This document shows positions 35,713-44,492 of a DNA stretch of 64,000 nucleotides, piece by piece. The translations under genes were made by a program, and so were the position numbers. Location of the stretch: NCBI RefSeq assembly GCF_042664895.1, contig NZ_JBHTBQ010000033.1, forward strand, positions 310,001-374,000, read 5' to 3'. Position 1 is the first letter of the stretch. Each line of letters begins with the position of its first letter. Origin of the DNA: Iodobacter arcticus. Its GTDB lineage: Bacteria > Pseudomonadota > Gammaproteobacteria > Burkholderiales > Chitinibacteraceae. The notes under the pieces were generated by a model, which did not search any database, was not told the origin of the DNA, and saw only the letters and a list, made by a program, of their open reading frames with translations.

Positions 35713-36759
35713 ATGCATTACTCAAAAATACTGGCTCTTGGCTTGGCGGTCACTGCTGCCCATGTTACGGCAGCTACGGGCACATTGCAGCATTGCAAAG
35801 CCATCGCAGATGCCAAAGCTAGGCTGGCTTGTTATGACAGCATCGATCATGCAGGGGGAGGTGTAACAGCACCTGAGCTCAGCGTTGAGGCGGTCGAAAA
35901 ATCAAGCTCGGAACCACGCCCTTCGCCTATTGCCGATATTAATCAATCGGCACCTTCGGCTTTAGGTGATCAATGGGAGCTGGATCAAAAAAAAGGCACT
36001 TTTGCCTTACGCACTTATAAAACGAATTATTTCCTACCGCTAAGTTATAGCGACAACCGTAATCAGCATCCCAGCTCATCGGCTTCGACAGGGGAGCAAC
36101 TTCCATTGGCGCCGGGAATAGGTGCTGTTAATGATGCTGAAGCTAAATTCCAATTGAGTTTTAAAGTAAAAGCGTTGGAAAGTATTTTTTCTGATAGAGC
36201 AGATCTATGGCTAGCCTACACGCAAAAAAGCTATTGGCAATTGTATAATAGCGATTATTCTGCACCATTTCGTGAGACAAATTATGAGCCAGAAGCCATT
36301 TTATCTATTCGAACAGATTTAGATTTAGGCTTTATAAAATGGCGTTTTTTGAATCTGGGTTTGGCACACCAGTCAAATGGACGCAGCAATCCATTATCGC
36401 GTAGCTGGAATCGTGCATATGCTGATTTTGGCTTTGAAAAAAACAATTTCTCACTAGAAATTCGCCCATGGTATCGGTTCAAAGAGCAGGATGGAACCGA
36501 TGATAATCCGGATTTGCTGGATTTTATGGGCCATGGGGATGTAACTGCGCGTTATCGATTTGATTCAGGACAAGAATTAAGCGCATTGGTGCGTCAAAAT
36601 TTTCGCACGGGCAATGGTGGGGTACAGCTGGACTGGACGTACCCACTGACGGGCAATTTGAAAGCGTATGTGCAAGTTTTTAGTGGCTATGGCGATAACT
36701 TGCTTGATTACAATAGACGCCAAAATGTATTAGGGTTCGGCATCGCTATTTCGCCATAA
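35713..36759 (+). CDS. pldA: Outer-membrane phospholipase A (OMPLA)
   Basis: About 348 residues from ATG 35713, placed by AAGGAAAG; an upstream TTG at 35707 is less likely. Signal peptide ending near ATA-TGT, a small Cys-containing N-terminal segment (LQHCKAIADAKARLACYD) common in proteobacterial PldA, then a 12-strand barrel. The catalytic set is visible: His219 and Ser221 in LAHQSNGRSNP and Asn233 in SRSWNRAY. It hydrolyses phospholipids in the outer leaflet when the membrane is disturbed. It lies downstream of the Tle1 module but has its own 440-base leader and terminator. Confidence 0.93.
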   Translation: MHYSKILALGLAVTAAHVTAATGTLQHCKAIADAKARLACYDSIDHAGGGVTAPELSVEAVEKSSSEPRPSPIADINQSAPSALGDQWELDQKKGTFALRTYKTNYFLPLSYSDNRNQHPSSSASTGEQLPLAPGIGAVNDAEAKFQLSFKVKALESIFSDRADLWLAYTQKSYWQLYNSDYSAPFRETNYEPEAILSIRTDLDLGFIKWRFLNLGLAHQSNGRSNPLSRSWNRAYADFGFEKNNFSLEIRPWYRFKEQDGTDDNPDLLDFMGHGDVTARYRFDSGQELSALVRQNFRTGNGGVQLDWTYPLTGNLKAYVQVFSGYGDNLLDYNRRQNVLGFGIAISP

Positions 36760-36824
36760 TCTATTAAGGTATGTTTTTTTAAAATAAATGTTGCTTTGAT
36801 TGGGCCTTCATTTTCCAGGCTTTT

Positions 36825-36856
36825 GGGGGCCCAGTAAAAATGCTGGGCCCCCTTTA
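36825..36856 (+). terminator. Terminator of pldA
   Basis: Perfect 10-base stem GGGGGCCCAG/CTGGGCCCCC (36825-36834 and 36843-36852) with an 8-base loop and a short T-run. Confidence 0.85.
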
Positions 36857-37332
36857 CTGACTACAGTACTTGAGGGCAGACTTTAAGCCAAAGTGACGAA
36901 GGTGAATAAATCATAGCTTCTTTAGGCCCTCAATTCTGGCTATTATTTTAACTGAGCAGAGGCAGGAAGCCCACCGTATTTTAATAAGTGGTTAATCGCT
37001 GTTTTGTTATGTTCAGCACAGCTATGGCCAGGTTGTTTTAGAATTTACGCGGGGCTCTCGTTTTGGATTATTGTGGTCCGGTATTTTTCTGATTTGGGTT
37101 TCGTTGTCTCTTCTTCTCTTGCTACATCCGGCCCTTTTTTTGCCACTGGCGTATTTCCTATGTCGGCTGATGCAAGCGGTGGGTTTTCTTCTGAATGATG
37201 GCGGTTTCCCGCCGCTAAACTGTATGTGATTCTGTAGTTTCGCCATAAAACAGCTCATGCCTATTTCTAGCACGCCTTACTTTTCTCTTTGTAGGCAAGG
37301 GTTTGCAATGTAGTTACTTTGCATGGGCTAGC
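36857..37332. other. Gap between pldA and the ABC operon
   Basis: About 475 bases with no convincing gene. Short ORFs on either strand look like chance. It must hold the upstream activator sites for the sigma-54 promoter at 37333; no clear dyad was identified. Confidence 0.45.
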
Positions 37333-37348
37333 TGGCAAGCTAATTGCT
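37333..37348 (+). promoter_or_regulatory. Sigma-54 (-24/-12) promoter of the ABC operon
   Basis: TGGCAAGCTAATTGCT matches the TGGCAC-N5-TTGCW consensus at all key positions except one, with the exact GG-to-GC spacing of 12. It ends 67 bases before the ATG at 37416. The operon ends in a NtrC/DctD-type activator with an intact GAFTGA loop, which is the kind of regulator this promoter needs. Confidence 0.75.
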
Positions 37349-37415
37349 CATTATTAGACGTAAGCCAATCAGGCTTTGATTGATTTTGCCCTCGTCTTTT
37401 AGCTACGGAGTTGCA

Positions 37416-38381
37416 ATGATGAAATTCACTTTGATCGCATCACTAGCCATGACTTCCTTTTCTGTCTATGCCGCAGAAGATGTCATTCGTCTTGGTAATC
37501 TCAAGTTCGCCCATTACGGTGCGGTATCGTATATCAAGGAAATCGCGCCTAAATGCGGGATTAAGGTAGAGGAGCGGATGTTTGCCAAGGGGCTGGATAT
37601 TATGCCGGCCATTATTGCGGGCGAGATTGATGTGGCGGCCAGTGCGGCGGACGCGGCGATTGCTGGGCGTGCAGGCGGCGTGCCGGTGTATGCGGTGGCA
37701 GGTTTTGCCAAAGGCGGCATCAGGATTGTGGTGCAGCCGGGTTCAGCCATTAAAAACGTGGCGGATTTTAAAGGTAAATCGGTAGGGGTGGCACGTGGCG
37801 GCGCGCAGGAGCTGGCGCTGTTGGCGGAGCTGGCTAAGGCGAATCTGAGCTGGTCTGAAAAGCCGGGCAAGGATGTCAAAATCGTTTACCTGCCGTTTGC
37901 AGATTTAAACCAAGCGCTGATGCAAAAGCAGATTGATGCTATGTCGCAATCTGAGCCACAGGCTTCGCAAGCGATTAATAAAGGTTTTGGTGTGGAATTG
38001 CTAAAGCCTTACGATAGCCCGATGGGCGAGCCGATTCGTACCCTTGTGATGAGCGAGAAGCTTTACAGCAGTAATCGCCCGCTGGCTGAAAAGTTTATGA
38101 AATGCTTTGTGCAAGCCACCAAAGCTTTTATGGACGATCCTAAGCTTGCCGAAAACTATGTGCGTAGCAATATGTTTAAAGGCCAGATTACGGTGGATGA
38201 TTATCAGGACGCCATCGCTAATTCGCCGTTTTATTACAACCTGAGCGTTGAGCATATGCAGATCACCACTGATTTTATGGTGAAGTATGGCGTGGGCAAG
38301 ATGGTGAAACCGCCGGTGGCTAAAGAGTGGGTCAAGCTTGATCTGCTTGATCAGGCCAAGAAATCTTTAAACGTGAAATAA
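37416..38381 (+). CDS. ABC transporter substrate-binding protein (SsuA/TauA-type)
   Basis: About 321 residues. Start chosen at ATG 37416 because ACGGAG lies 5 bases upstream and a signal peptide ending at VYAAED then begins the protein. Typical NMT1/SsuA-like features are LRLGNLKFAH-like IRLGNLKFAHYGAV, GEIDVAASAADAAI, FKGKSVGVARGGAQE and IDAMSQSEPQAS. It binds its ligand in the periplasm and delivers it to the permease. Family members take sulfonates, taurine, nitrate, aromatic or pyrimidine-precursor ligands; nothing here decides which. First gene of a four-step operon behind a sigma-54 promoter. Confidence 0.88.
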   Translation: MMKFTLIASLAMTSFSVYAAEDVIRLGNLKFAHYGAVSYIKEIAPKCGIKVEERMFAKGLDIMPAIIAGEIDVAASAADAAIAGRAGGVPVYAVAGFAKGGIRIVVQPGSAIKNVADFKGKSVGVARGGAQELALLAELAKANLSWSEKPGKDVKIVYLPFADLNQALMQKQIDAMSQSEPQASQAINKGFGVELLKPYDSPMGEPIRTLVMSEKLYSSNRPLAEKFMKCFVQATKAFMDDPKLAENYVRSNMFKGQITVDDYQDAIANSPFYYNLSVEHMQITTDFMVKYGVGKMVKPPVAKEWVKLDLLDQAKKSLNVK

Positions 38382-38391
38382 GGGCCATCCG

Positions 38392-39213
38392 ATGAATAAA
38401 GCAATAGTGGGCCGTATCGCAACCGGCCTTTGGGTGCCTGTTTTATTGATTGCGCTTTGGCAGGCTGCGGCGATGGCGGGTTGGTTAAATCCACAGATTT
38501 TGCCTTCACCGTGGCAGGTGGTGGTGCGCTGGTATGCGTATTTATTGCCGATGGAGGCCTATGACGCCAGCCAGAGCAGCTATGTCGCTTGGTTGTTTTC
38601 TGGGGAGATGATCCACGATGCCATCGGCACGCTGTATCGGGTAATTGTGGGCTTTGCGATTGGCGCGGGGCTGGCTTTGCCTTTGGGGCTGTTAATGGGG
38701 GCCAGCCCGCGAGTGTATAGCTGGTTTAATCCCTTGATTCAGGTGTTAAGGCCGATTCCACCGATTGCCTATATTCCGCTCTCTATCTTATGGTTTGGTC
38801 TTGGCAATGCACCGGCGATTTTTCTGATTGTAATTGGTGCGTTTTTCCCTGTTTTGATGAATACCATTGCCGGGGTTCGTCAGGTCGATTCTATTTATCT
38901 GCGTGCGGCGCGTAATTTAGGCGCAGGCCAGAGCACCTTGTTTCTGAAAGTGATCTTACCGGCGGCCACACCGTATATTTTGGCCGGTGCACGTATTGGG
39001 GTGGGCACGGCGTTTATTGTGGTGATCGTTTCAGAAATGATTGCGGTGAATAACGGGCTGGGCTTCAGAATATTGGAAGCGCGTGAGTATTTTTGGTCAG
39101 ACAAAATCATTGCGGGTATGTTGACGATCGGCTTATTGGGCCTTGCGATCGATATGGCGATGAATAAACTCAATAACCACTTGTTGCGCTGGCACCGCGG
39201 CTTGGAGCACTAA
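38392..39213 (+). CDS. ABC transporter permease (SsuC/TauC-type)
   Basis: 273 residues with about six membrane segments and the BPD_transp_1 coupling region EAA-like loop (VDSIYLRAARNLGAGQSTLF). The family block LRPIPPIAYIPLSILWFGLG is clear. A hydrophilic stretch of about 30 residues after the first membrane region (MEAYDASQSSYVAW) is longer than in SsuC. It forms the membrane channel with the proteins on either side. It follows the binding protein by 10 bases. Confidence 0.93.
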   Translation: MNKAIVGRIATGLWVPVLLIALWQAAAMAGWLNPQILPSPWQVVVRWYAYLLPMEAYDASQSSYVAWLFSGEMIHDAIGTLYRVIVGFAIGAGLALPLGLLMGASPRVYSWFNPLIQVLRPIPPIAYIPLSILWFGLGNAPAIFLIVIGAFFPVLMNTIAGVRQVDSIYLRAARNLGAGQSTLFLKVILPAATPYILAGARIGVGTAFIVVIVSEMIAVNNGLGFRILEAREYFWSDKIIAGMLTIGLLGLAIDMAMNKLNNHLLRWHRGLEH

Positions 39214-39215
39214 TC

Positions 39216-40010
39216 ATGACGGCACAAATCAAAATAGAGCAGGTAAATAAGATTTTTAAAACGCCTGGCGACGATGTGGTGGCCTTGAGGGATATTAATC
39301 TGGAGATCCCCAATGGGCAGTTTGTTTGCCTGCTTGGGCCATCGGGCTGTGGCAAATCAACCTTGCTCAACGCGGTGGCTGGGTTTTCTCACCCAACAAG
39401 CGGCAGCATCACCGTGGATGGCACGCTGATTAAAGACACTGGGCCAGATCGCGGCATGGTGTTTCAGGAATATGCGCTGTTCCCTTGGATGACGGTTGAG
39501 CAGAATATTGCCTTTGGCCTGACTATCCAAAATATGCCGCAGGAACAGATCGATAGCAAAGTGGCCGAGCTTTTAGAAACGCTAAAGCTGGTGGAGTTTC
39601 GCAAGCGTTTTCCTAAGGATTTGTCTGGCGGCATGCGCCAACGCGTGGCCATTGCGCGTATTTTGGCGCTTAATTCGCCGATTATGCTGATGGATGAGCC
39701 TTTTGGCGCGCTGGATGCGCTCACCCGCCGCAGTTTGCAAGATGAGCTGCTTAAAATATGGCAGGAGCATAAAAAAACCATTCTGTTTGTCACCCACAGC
39801 ATCGAGGAATCGATTTATCTGGCCGATCGCATCATTGTGCTTACTTATCGCCCCGGTACGGTAAAGCGCGATGTGCTGGTGGATATTCCAAGGCCGCGTG
39901 ACCCTAGCTCGGCCGAATTTAACGCGCTTAAACGTGAGCTTGGTGCCTTGGTGATGGAAGAGCAGCAGCGTCATCAGCAGGCCGAGCTGTGCGGATCGAG
40001 CTCTGATTAA
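39216..40010 (+). CDS. ABC transporter ATPase (SsuB/TauB-type)
   Basis: 264 residues. Walker A GPSGCGKST, Q-loop MVFQEYALFPWMTV, signature LSGGMRQRVAIAR, Walker B IMLMDEPFGALDAL and switch His in FVTHSIEES are all intact. It powers uptake by the two preceding proteins. It starts 2 bases after the permease stop, and the sensor kinase starts 2 bases after it, so all are one operon. Confidence 0.96.
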   Translation: MTAQIKIEQVNKIFKTPGDDVVALRDINLEIPNGQFVCLLGPSGCGKSTLLNAVAGFSHPTSGSITVDGTLIKDTGPDRGMVFQEYALFPWMTVEQNIAFGLTIQNMPQEQIDSKVAELLETLKLVEFRKRFPKDLSGGMRQRVAIARILALNSPIMLMDEPFGALDALTRRSLQDELLKIWQEHKKTILFVTHSIEESIYLADRIIVLTYRPGTVKRDVLVDIPRPRDPSSAEFNALKRELGALVMEEQQRHQQAELCGSSSD

Positions 40011-40012
40011 AG

Positions 40013-41839
40013 ATGCTTAAACCAGCGCGATATTTCTGGATATTGGCGACACTTTGCTTGGCGGGCAGCCTGTTGTGGCTGGCCGCCCAGTGGAGTGAGC
40101 GCAACGCGCTGGCGCAATTGCGCACTGCTGGTCAGCATCGCCTCGATGTTTACACCGGCAGCTTGCGTAATGCGGTAGAGCGTTACACATGGCTACCCTT
40201 TGTTTTATCCAGCCAGCGTGATCTAGCTGATTTACTGCGTACCCCGCAGGATGCGATGCTCTTGGAGCGGGTGAATCGCCATCTAAAAGCAGTGAACGAC
40301 GCGGCGCAGGCCTCGGCGATTTATGTATTAAATGCCGAAGGCTTGGCGCTGGCATCCAGTAACTGGGATAGCCCGCAGAGCTATATCGGCAATAACTATG
40401 CGTTTCGGCCCTATTATCAGCAAGCCCGCTTGGGCTACGCAGGGCGCTTTTATGGCGTGGGCTTTACCACGCAACAACCCGGTTATTTTTTATCTTATCC
40501 AATCAGAGATGGCGAGCGGGTGCTGGGTGTGGTGGTGGCCAAAGTGAGCCTCGATGCACTGGAGAGCAATTGGCGCGAGACTGGCGAGCGCATGCTGGTG
40601 AGTGATAAAGACGGCATTGCATTTTTAGCCACCGATCCGGCTTGGAAATGGCACACGCTAGTCCCTTTGCCCAGCTATACGCTGCGATATATTAAAGAGA
40701 GCCGCCAATATGGCCGCAATGTTTTTCCAGAGCTGGGTTTGCTAAAACGGCAGCGCTTAGATGGCAATACCCAATTGGCGCGTTTTAAAACAGGCAACGA
40801 TCAAGCCGATCTGCTGGTGCAAACCGCCCAAGTGCCTGATCTGGGCTGGCAAATTGTGCTCTTTACGGATCTCACCTCGATCCGGCAGGGCGTGAGCCGC
40901 GTCTTGCTCGGTACCAGCCTTGGTTTATTGGCTTTGCTGGCATGGTATTTATTCTGGCGGCAAAGGCGGCGGCGTATTCGCGACAATCTGCGTGCCAGTC
41001 AGGCACTCAAACAGGCCCATGATCAGCTAGAGCAAAAAGTCGCTGCGCGTACTGATGATTTACTGGGGGCCAATACCCAGTTGCAACGCGAAATTGCCGA
41101 GCGTATTCGCACCGAGCTTGATCTGCGTGCGGCGCAAAATGAGCTGGTGCAAGCAGGCAAAATGGCCGTGCTGGGCCAGATGGTCGCTGGTGTAACGCAT
41201 GAACTCAACCAACCCCTGACTGCTATGCGTGCCTTGGCCGACAATGCCAAATTGCTGCTGGAGCGCGGCAATACCACTGAGGTAGCGGGCAATCTGGTGT
41301 ATATCAGCCAGCTAACCGAGCGCATGGGCAAAATCACTGGCCAGCTGCGCTCTTTTGCCCGAAAAAGCGATAATCGCGCCGAGCCGGTACTGCTGACGCA
41401 ATCCATTGCCAATGCCCTGCTTTTACTGGAGCAACGCTTGCGCCAGCAAAGGGTGGTATTAAATATCGAGCAGCCCGATCAGGTTTGGGTGCTGTGCAAT
41501 GCGGTACGGCTAGAGCAAGTGCTGATTAATTTGCTCAGAAACGCCCTAGATGCAGTAAAAAATCAGCCCGATGCCCAGATTCTGCTGGCGGTGCAGCAGG
41601 TGCAGGACAAAGTAAAAATAAGCGTACTCGATAATGGCCCCGGCATTGCTGCAGAGCAGTTGTCTAATGTGTTTGATCCTTTTTTTACCACCAAGGGCGA
41701 CGCTGAAGGCTTGGGCCTAGGGTTGGCGATTTCGCTATCGATTGTGCGTGATTTTGGTGGCAATTTGCAGGCCAGCAATCGCCCTGAAGGCGGGGCTTGT
41801 TTTGAACTGGAATTGCTCGTACCTCAGGAGCAGCAATGA
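40013..41839 (+). CDS. DctB-type sensor histidine kinase
   Basis: 608 residues. Membrane segments near 9-26 and 304-324 flank a periplasmic double-Cache region (residues about 27-300, with YIGNNYAFRPYYQQA as in DctB). A coiled-coil linker follows, then HisKA with His396 in GVTHELNQPLTAMRALADNA (20 residues) and an HATPase domain (NLLRNALDAV, DNGPGIA, GLGLGLAIS). It resembles C4-dicarboxylate sensors, but here it is fused in operon order to an ABC transporter, so the signal may be the transported ligand. It overlaps the regulator gene by 4 bases. Confidence 0.92.
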   Translation: MLKPARYFWILATLCLAGSLLWLAAQWSERNALAQLRTAGQHRLDVYTGSLRNAVERYTWLPFVLSSQRDLADLLRTPQDAMLLERVNRHLKAVNDAAQASAIYVLNAEGLALASSNWDSPQSYIGNNYAFRPYYQQARLGYAGRFYGVGFTTQQPGYFLSYPIRDGERVLGVVVAKVSLDALESNWRETGERMLVSDKDGIAFLATDPAWKWHTLVPLPSYTLRYIKESRQYGRNVFPELGLLKRQRLDGNTQLARFKTGNDQADLLVQTAQVPDLGWQIVLFTDLTSIRQGVSRVLLGTSLGLLALLAWYLFWRQRRRRIRDNLRASQALKQAHDQLEQKVAARTDDLLGANTQLQREIAERIRTELDLRAAQNELVQAGKMAVLGQMVAGVTHELNQPLTAMRALADNAKLLLERGNTTEVAGNLVYISQLTERMGKITGQLRSFARKSDNRAEPVLLTQSIANALLLLEQRLRQQRVVLNIEQPDQVWVLCNAVRLEQVLINLLRNALDAVKNQPDAQILLAVQQVQDKVKISVLDNGPGIAAEQLSNVFDPFFTTKGDAEGLGLGLAISLSIVRDFGGNLQASNRPEGGACFELELLVPQEQQ

Positions 41840-43149
41840 AAGTGCTATTGATCGACGATGAAGCGATGATTCGCCATGCAGGCAGCCAAACGCTGGAGCT
41901 GGCTGGCTTTGAGGTAGAAACCTTTGCCGACGCCGAATCGGCCCTACCACTCTTGCAAACTGATTTTGCGGGTGTAGTGGTGTGCGATGTGTGCTTGCCG
42001 GGGCTGGACGGTTTGCAGCTGCTGGCTAAAAGCGTGCAGCGGGACGCCGAGCTGCCCGTGGTGCTGATTACTGGCCATGGCGATGTGGCGATGGCGGTGC
42101 AGGCGATGCGGGATGGCGCTTATGATTTTATCGAAAAACCTTTTTCATCCGAGCAACTGATCGAAGTAGTGCGGCGGGCAGAGGAAAAACGCAAGCTGGT
42201 GCTGGAAAACCGCCAACTGCGGCGTGAACTAGAGCGCAGATCCGGCATAGAAGGACGCTTGCTTGGCCGCGGCGCAGGCATAGAGCAATTGCGCCGCCGC
42301 ATTATGAATATCGCCGATACCGATGCCGATGTGCTGATTATAGGCGAAACCGGCACGGGTAAAGAGCTGGTGGCGCGTTGCCTGCACGAACACAGCTATC
42401 GTGCAGCGCATCCCTTTGTGGCGCTTAATTGCGGCGCGCTACCCGAGCAATTGTTTGAAAGTGAAATCTTCGGCCATGAAGCAGGCGCATTCACCGGCGC
42501 AAGCAAGCTGCGGATCGGCAAAATTGAATACGCAAATGGCGGCACGCTGTTTCTGGACGAGCTGGAAAGTATGCCGCTAACGCTGCAAGTGAAGTTGCTG
42601 CGGGTCTTGCAAGAGCGGCAGCTGGAGCGCCTTGGCGGCAATGTCAGCATCCCCGTCAATTGCCGGGTGATTGCCGCCAGCAAAAGCGATTTAAAGCTGC
42701 TAAGCGATCAGCAGCAGTTTCGGCTGGATCTTTACTACCGCTTGAATGTCGCCACGCTAAATTTACTGCCCTTGCGGGAGCGGCGCGAAGATATTCCACT
42801 TTTATTTGAGCATTTTGTACTGCAAGCCGCGCTGCGCTACCACCGCCCCGCGCCTATCGTGGCCCCTGCCCGGATGCGGGAGCTGATGTTGCAAAGTTGG
42901 CCCGGTAATGTGCGTGAGCTGCGCAATGTGGCTGATCGCTTTGTGCTGGCGCTGCTGGATGATCTGCCCGCCAGCGAAGCCGCACTTGATTTGCCCTCGC
43001 TGGTGGAGCGCTTCGAAAAAAACCTCATCGAAGATGCCCTACTGCGCGCCGGAGGCCAAATCACCGCCGCCAGCCTATCCCTCGGCCTGCCGCGTAAAAC
43101 GCTGTATGACAAAGTGAAGAAATATCACTTGGGGGCGGGTGAAGGTTAG
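41836..43149 (+). CDS. DctD/NtrC-type sigma-54 response regulator
   Basis: 437 residues: receiver domain with Asp51 in VCDVCLPGLDG, AAA+ sigma-54 activation domain with Walker A GETGTGKE (170-177) and GAFTGA (217-222), and a C-terminal Fis-type helix-turn-helix (AGGQITAASLSLGLPRKTLY). It should be phosphorylated by the kinase encoded just upstream and open sigma-54 promoters, most likely the one at 37333. Overlaps the kinase gene by 4 bases. Confidence 0.95.
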   Translation: MKVLLIDDEAMIRHAGSQTLELAGFEVETFADAESALPLLQTDFAGVVVCDVCLPGLDGLQLLAKSVQRDAELPVVLITGHGDVAMAVQAMRDGAYDFIEKPFSSEQLIEVVRRAEEKRKLVLENRQLRRELERRSGIEGRLLGRGAGIEQLRRRIMNIADTDADVLIIGETGTGKELVARCLHEHSYRAAHPFVALNCGALPEQLFESEIFGHEAGAFTGASKLRIGKIEYANGGTLFLDELESMPLTLQVKLLRVLQERQLERLGGNVSIPVNCRVIAASKSDLKLLSDQQQFRLDLYYRLNVATLNLLPLRERREDIPLLFEHFVLQAALRYHRPAPIVAPARMRELMLQSWPGNVRELRNVADRFVLALLDDLPASEAALDLPSLVERFEKNLIEDALLRAGGQITAASLSLGLPRKTLYDKVKKYHLGAGEG

Positions 43150-43159
43150 TTTGGGGGCA

Positions 43160-43383
43160 TAAGTATCTACACAAGTCTTGTAGAAGAAAAAGGTCACCGT
43201 AGGGTGGGTTAGGCCGCTCTTGATGCTCATTAGGGCGCTGATCTATGTCGCGCGTAACCCACCATGACACTGCGCTGCGGTGGGTTACGGCCTAGATAGG
43301 GCAGCGCCCATATTTAATACATTTTCTGGCCTAACCCACCCTACGGATACATTCTTATTCATTTCAACTTGTGTAGATACTTA
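43160..43383. mobile_element. 224-bp nested palindromic MITE
   Basis: Perfect 17-bp terminal inverted repeats TAAGTATCTACACAAGT (43160-43176) and its complement (43367-43383). Inside lies a second inverted pair CGTAGGGTGGGTTAGGCC / GGCCTAACCCACCCTACGG, and within that further GTAACCCACC/GGTGGGTTAC pairs. No ORF. It separates the regulator gene from the toxin-antitoxin pair. Confidence 0.85.
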
Positions 43384-43533
43384 GGTTTTTTTTGGGGGGC
43401 TATTGTATATGGGGATTTATGGAGTGCTTTTGGCTCCGTGATTGAGCTGAAGTATGCGAGCTGGGGCTTTTTCTTGGGTGATGGCTTGTTGATGTATTAC
43501 AATGAAAACATTGCAATGCATGGGAGCTTAATC

Positions 43534-43767
43534 ATGAGCATGATGTCGATGCGTTTGCCGGATGAGTTAAGCCAGCAGCTGGAAGCGCTGGCTGTGGCGA
43601 CCGGGCGTAGCAAATCTTATCTGGCCGGGCAGGCCATCCGGGCTTTTGTCGAGCAGGAAGCTTGGCAGATCAAGGAAATTAAAGCTGCGCTGCAAGAGGC
43701 CGATGTAGGTGATTTTGCCAGTGACGAGGAAGTGGCTGAGCTAAGCGCAAAGTGGCAGCCGCTTTGA
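43534..43767 (+). CDS. Ribbon-helix-helix antitoxin
   Basis: 77 residues from ATG 43534, the start that fits the RHH fold (MMSMRLPDELSQQLEALA) and is preceded by GGGAG. The longer in-frame ORF from 43369 begins inside the MITE and is not credible. After the RHH domain a charged tail (FASDEEVAELSAKW) would wrap the toxin. Antitoxins of this class repress their own promoter, which would lie in 43384-43530. It overlaps the toxin gene. Confidence 0.88.
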   Translation: MSMMSMRLPDELSQQLEALAVATGRSKSYLAGQAIRAFVEQEAWQIKEIKAALQEADVGDFASDEEVAELSAKWQPL

Positions 43768-44066
43768 ATCATCCCCACACCCTGCGGCTTAGGTGGCTGC
43801 GCAAGGCGCTCTCCAATCTGGATGCCGAGGCGGAATATATCGCGCAGCAAAACCCGCAAGCCGCAGCCGAGATGTTTGCCTATGTGAAAGCCAAAGTTGA
43901 AGGCTTGGCTAATTTCCCAGCATCGGGCAGGCCGGGGCGCGTACCTAGTACGCGTGAGCTGATCATTGACCGATATCCCTTGCTGGTGCCCTATCGCGTA
44001 GTGGGTAATGAATTGCATGTACTTAGGGTATTTCACACTCGCCGCAAGCCGCCGCTCAGTTGGTAG
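43752..44066 (+). CDS. ParE/RelE-family toxin
   Basis: About 104 residues from GTG 43752, or 100 from TTG 43764, both overlapping the antitoxin stop. The family pattern is visible: LRWLRKALSNLDAEAEYIAQ, FPASGRPGRVPSTRELII and the terminal strand YRVVGNELHVLRVFHTRRKPP. ParE toxins poison gyrase and RelE toxins cut mRNA; RHH pairing and the RPGRV...RELII pattern favour ParE. It sits between two repeat elements. Confidence 0.9.
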   Translation: MAAALNHPHTLRLRWLRKALSNLDAEAEYIAQQNPQAAAEMFAYVKAKVEGLANFPASGRPGRVPSTRELIIDRYPLLVPYRVVGNELHVLRVFHTRRKPPLSW

Positions 44067-44142
44067 GGTAAGGCCAGCACCCTAGCTATAGGTATCACTA
44101 AGGCTTTTGTCATGTGCCAATTAGCCATTTCATCATGTAATT

Positions 44143-44476
44143 CGTAGGGCGTTAATAAAGCCAAGCGTTTTTTGCTTGGCTGCATTACGCCGCATGGTGG
44201 TTTGCCACATACGGCGCAATGCGTCTGAATAAAGCCTCAGACTTATTGCGCCCTACGGTTTGGTATTGATGTAAGTATGGCTTGATGCGCATAGGGTAAA
44301 GCCAGAGCCCTCCTGCTCTGGAGTGCTCGGTGAAGGTGCTATGCCGGATTCTGGCTCTATTTCGCTAAAGCTTTTATTTCAGGCTAAAGCAGCACCCTTG
44401 CCACCATAAAGCACCTTAGTTCAAATCTTTTTTTCTCCGTGAAACTCCGTGTTCTCCGTGGTTCAAGAGTTGGGTT
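44143..44476. repeat. Repeats between toxin and ccmI
   Basis: 44143-44258 is an inverted repeat opening CGTAGGGCGTTAATAAAGCC and closing with the related GCGCCCTACGG, with two internal hairpins (AAGCCAAGCG.. TGGCTGC and AATGCGTCTGA..TCAGACTTATT). 44431-44476 is a CTCCGTGTTCTCCGTGGTTC repeat. No gene is seen in 44067-44492. Confidence 0.7.
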
Positions 44477-44492
44477 GTAATACGGAACAGAG

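Noticed and set aside
43369..43533. Longer start for the antitoxin
   Set aside because: The extension begins inside the MITE, and the RHH fold starts at 43534 with a ribosome-binding site.
44285..44400. Hairpin CCAGAGC/GCTCTGG as toxin terminator
   Set aside because: No T-run and 230 bases from the gene; cannot be supported.
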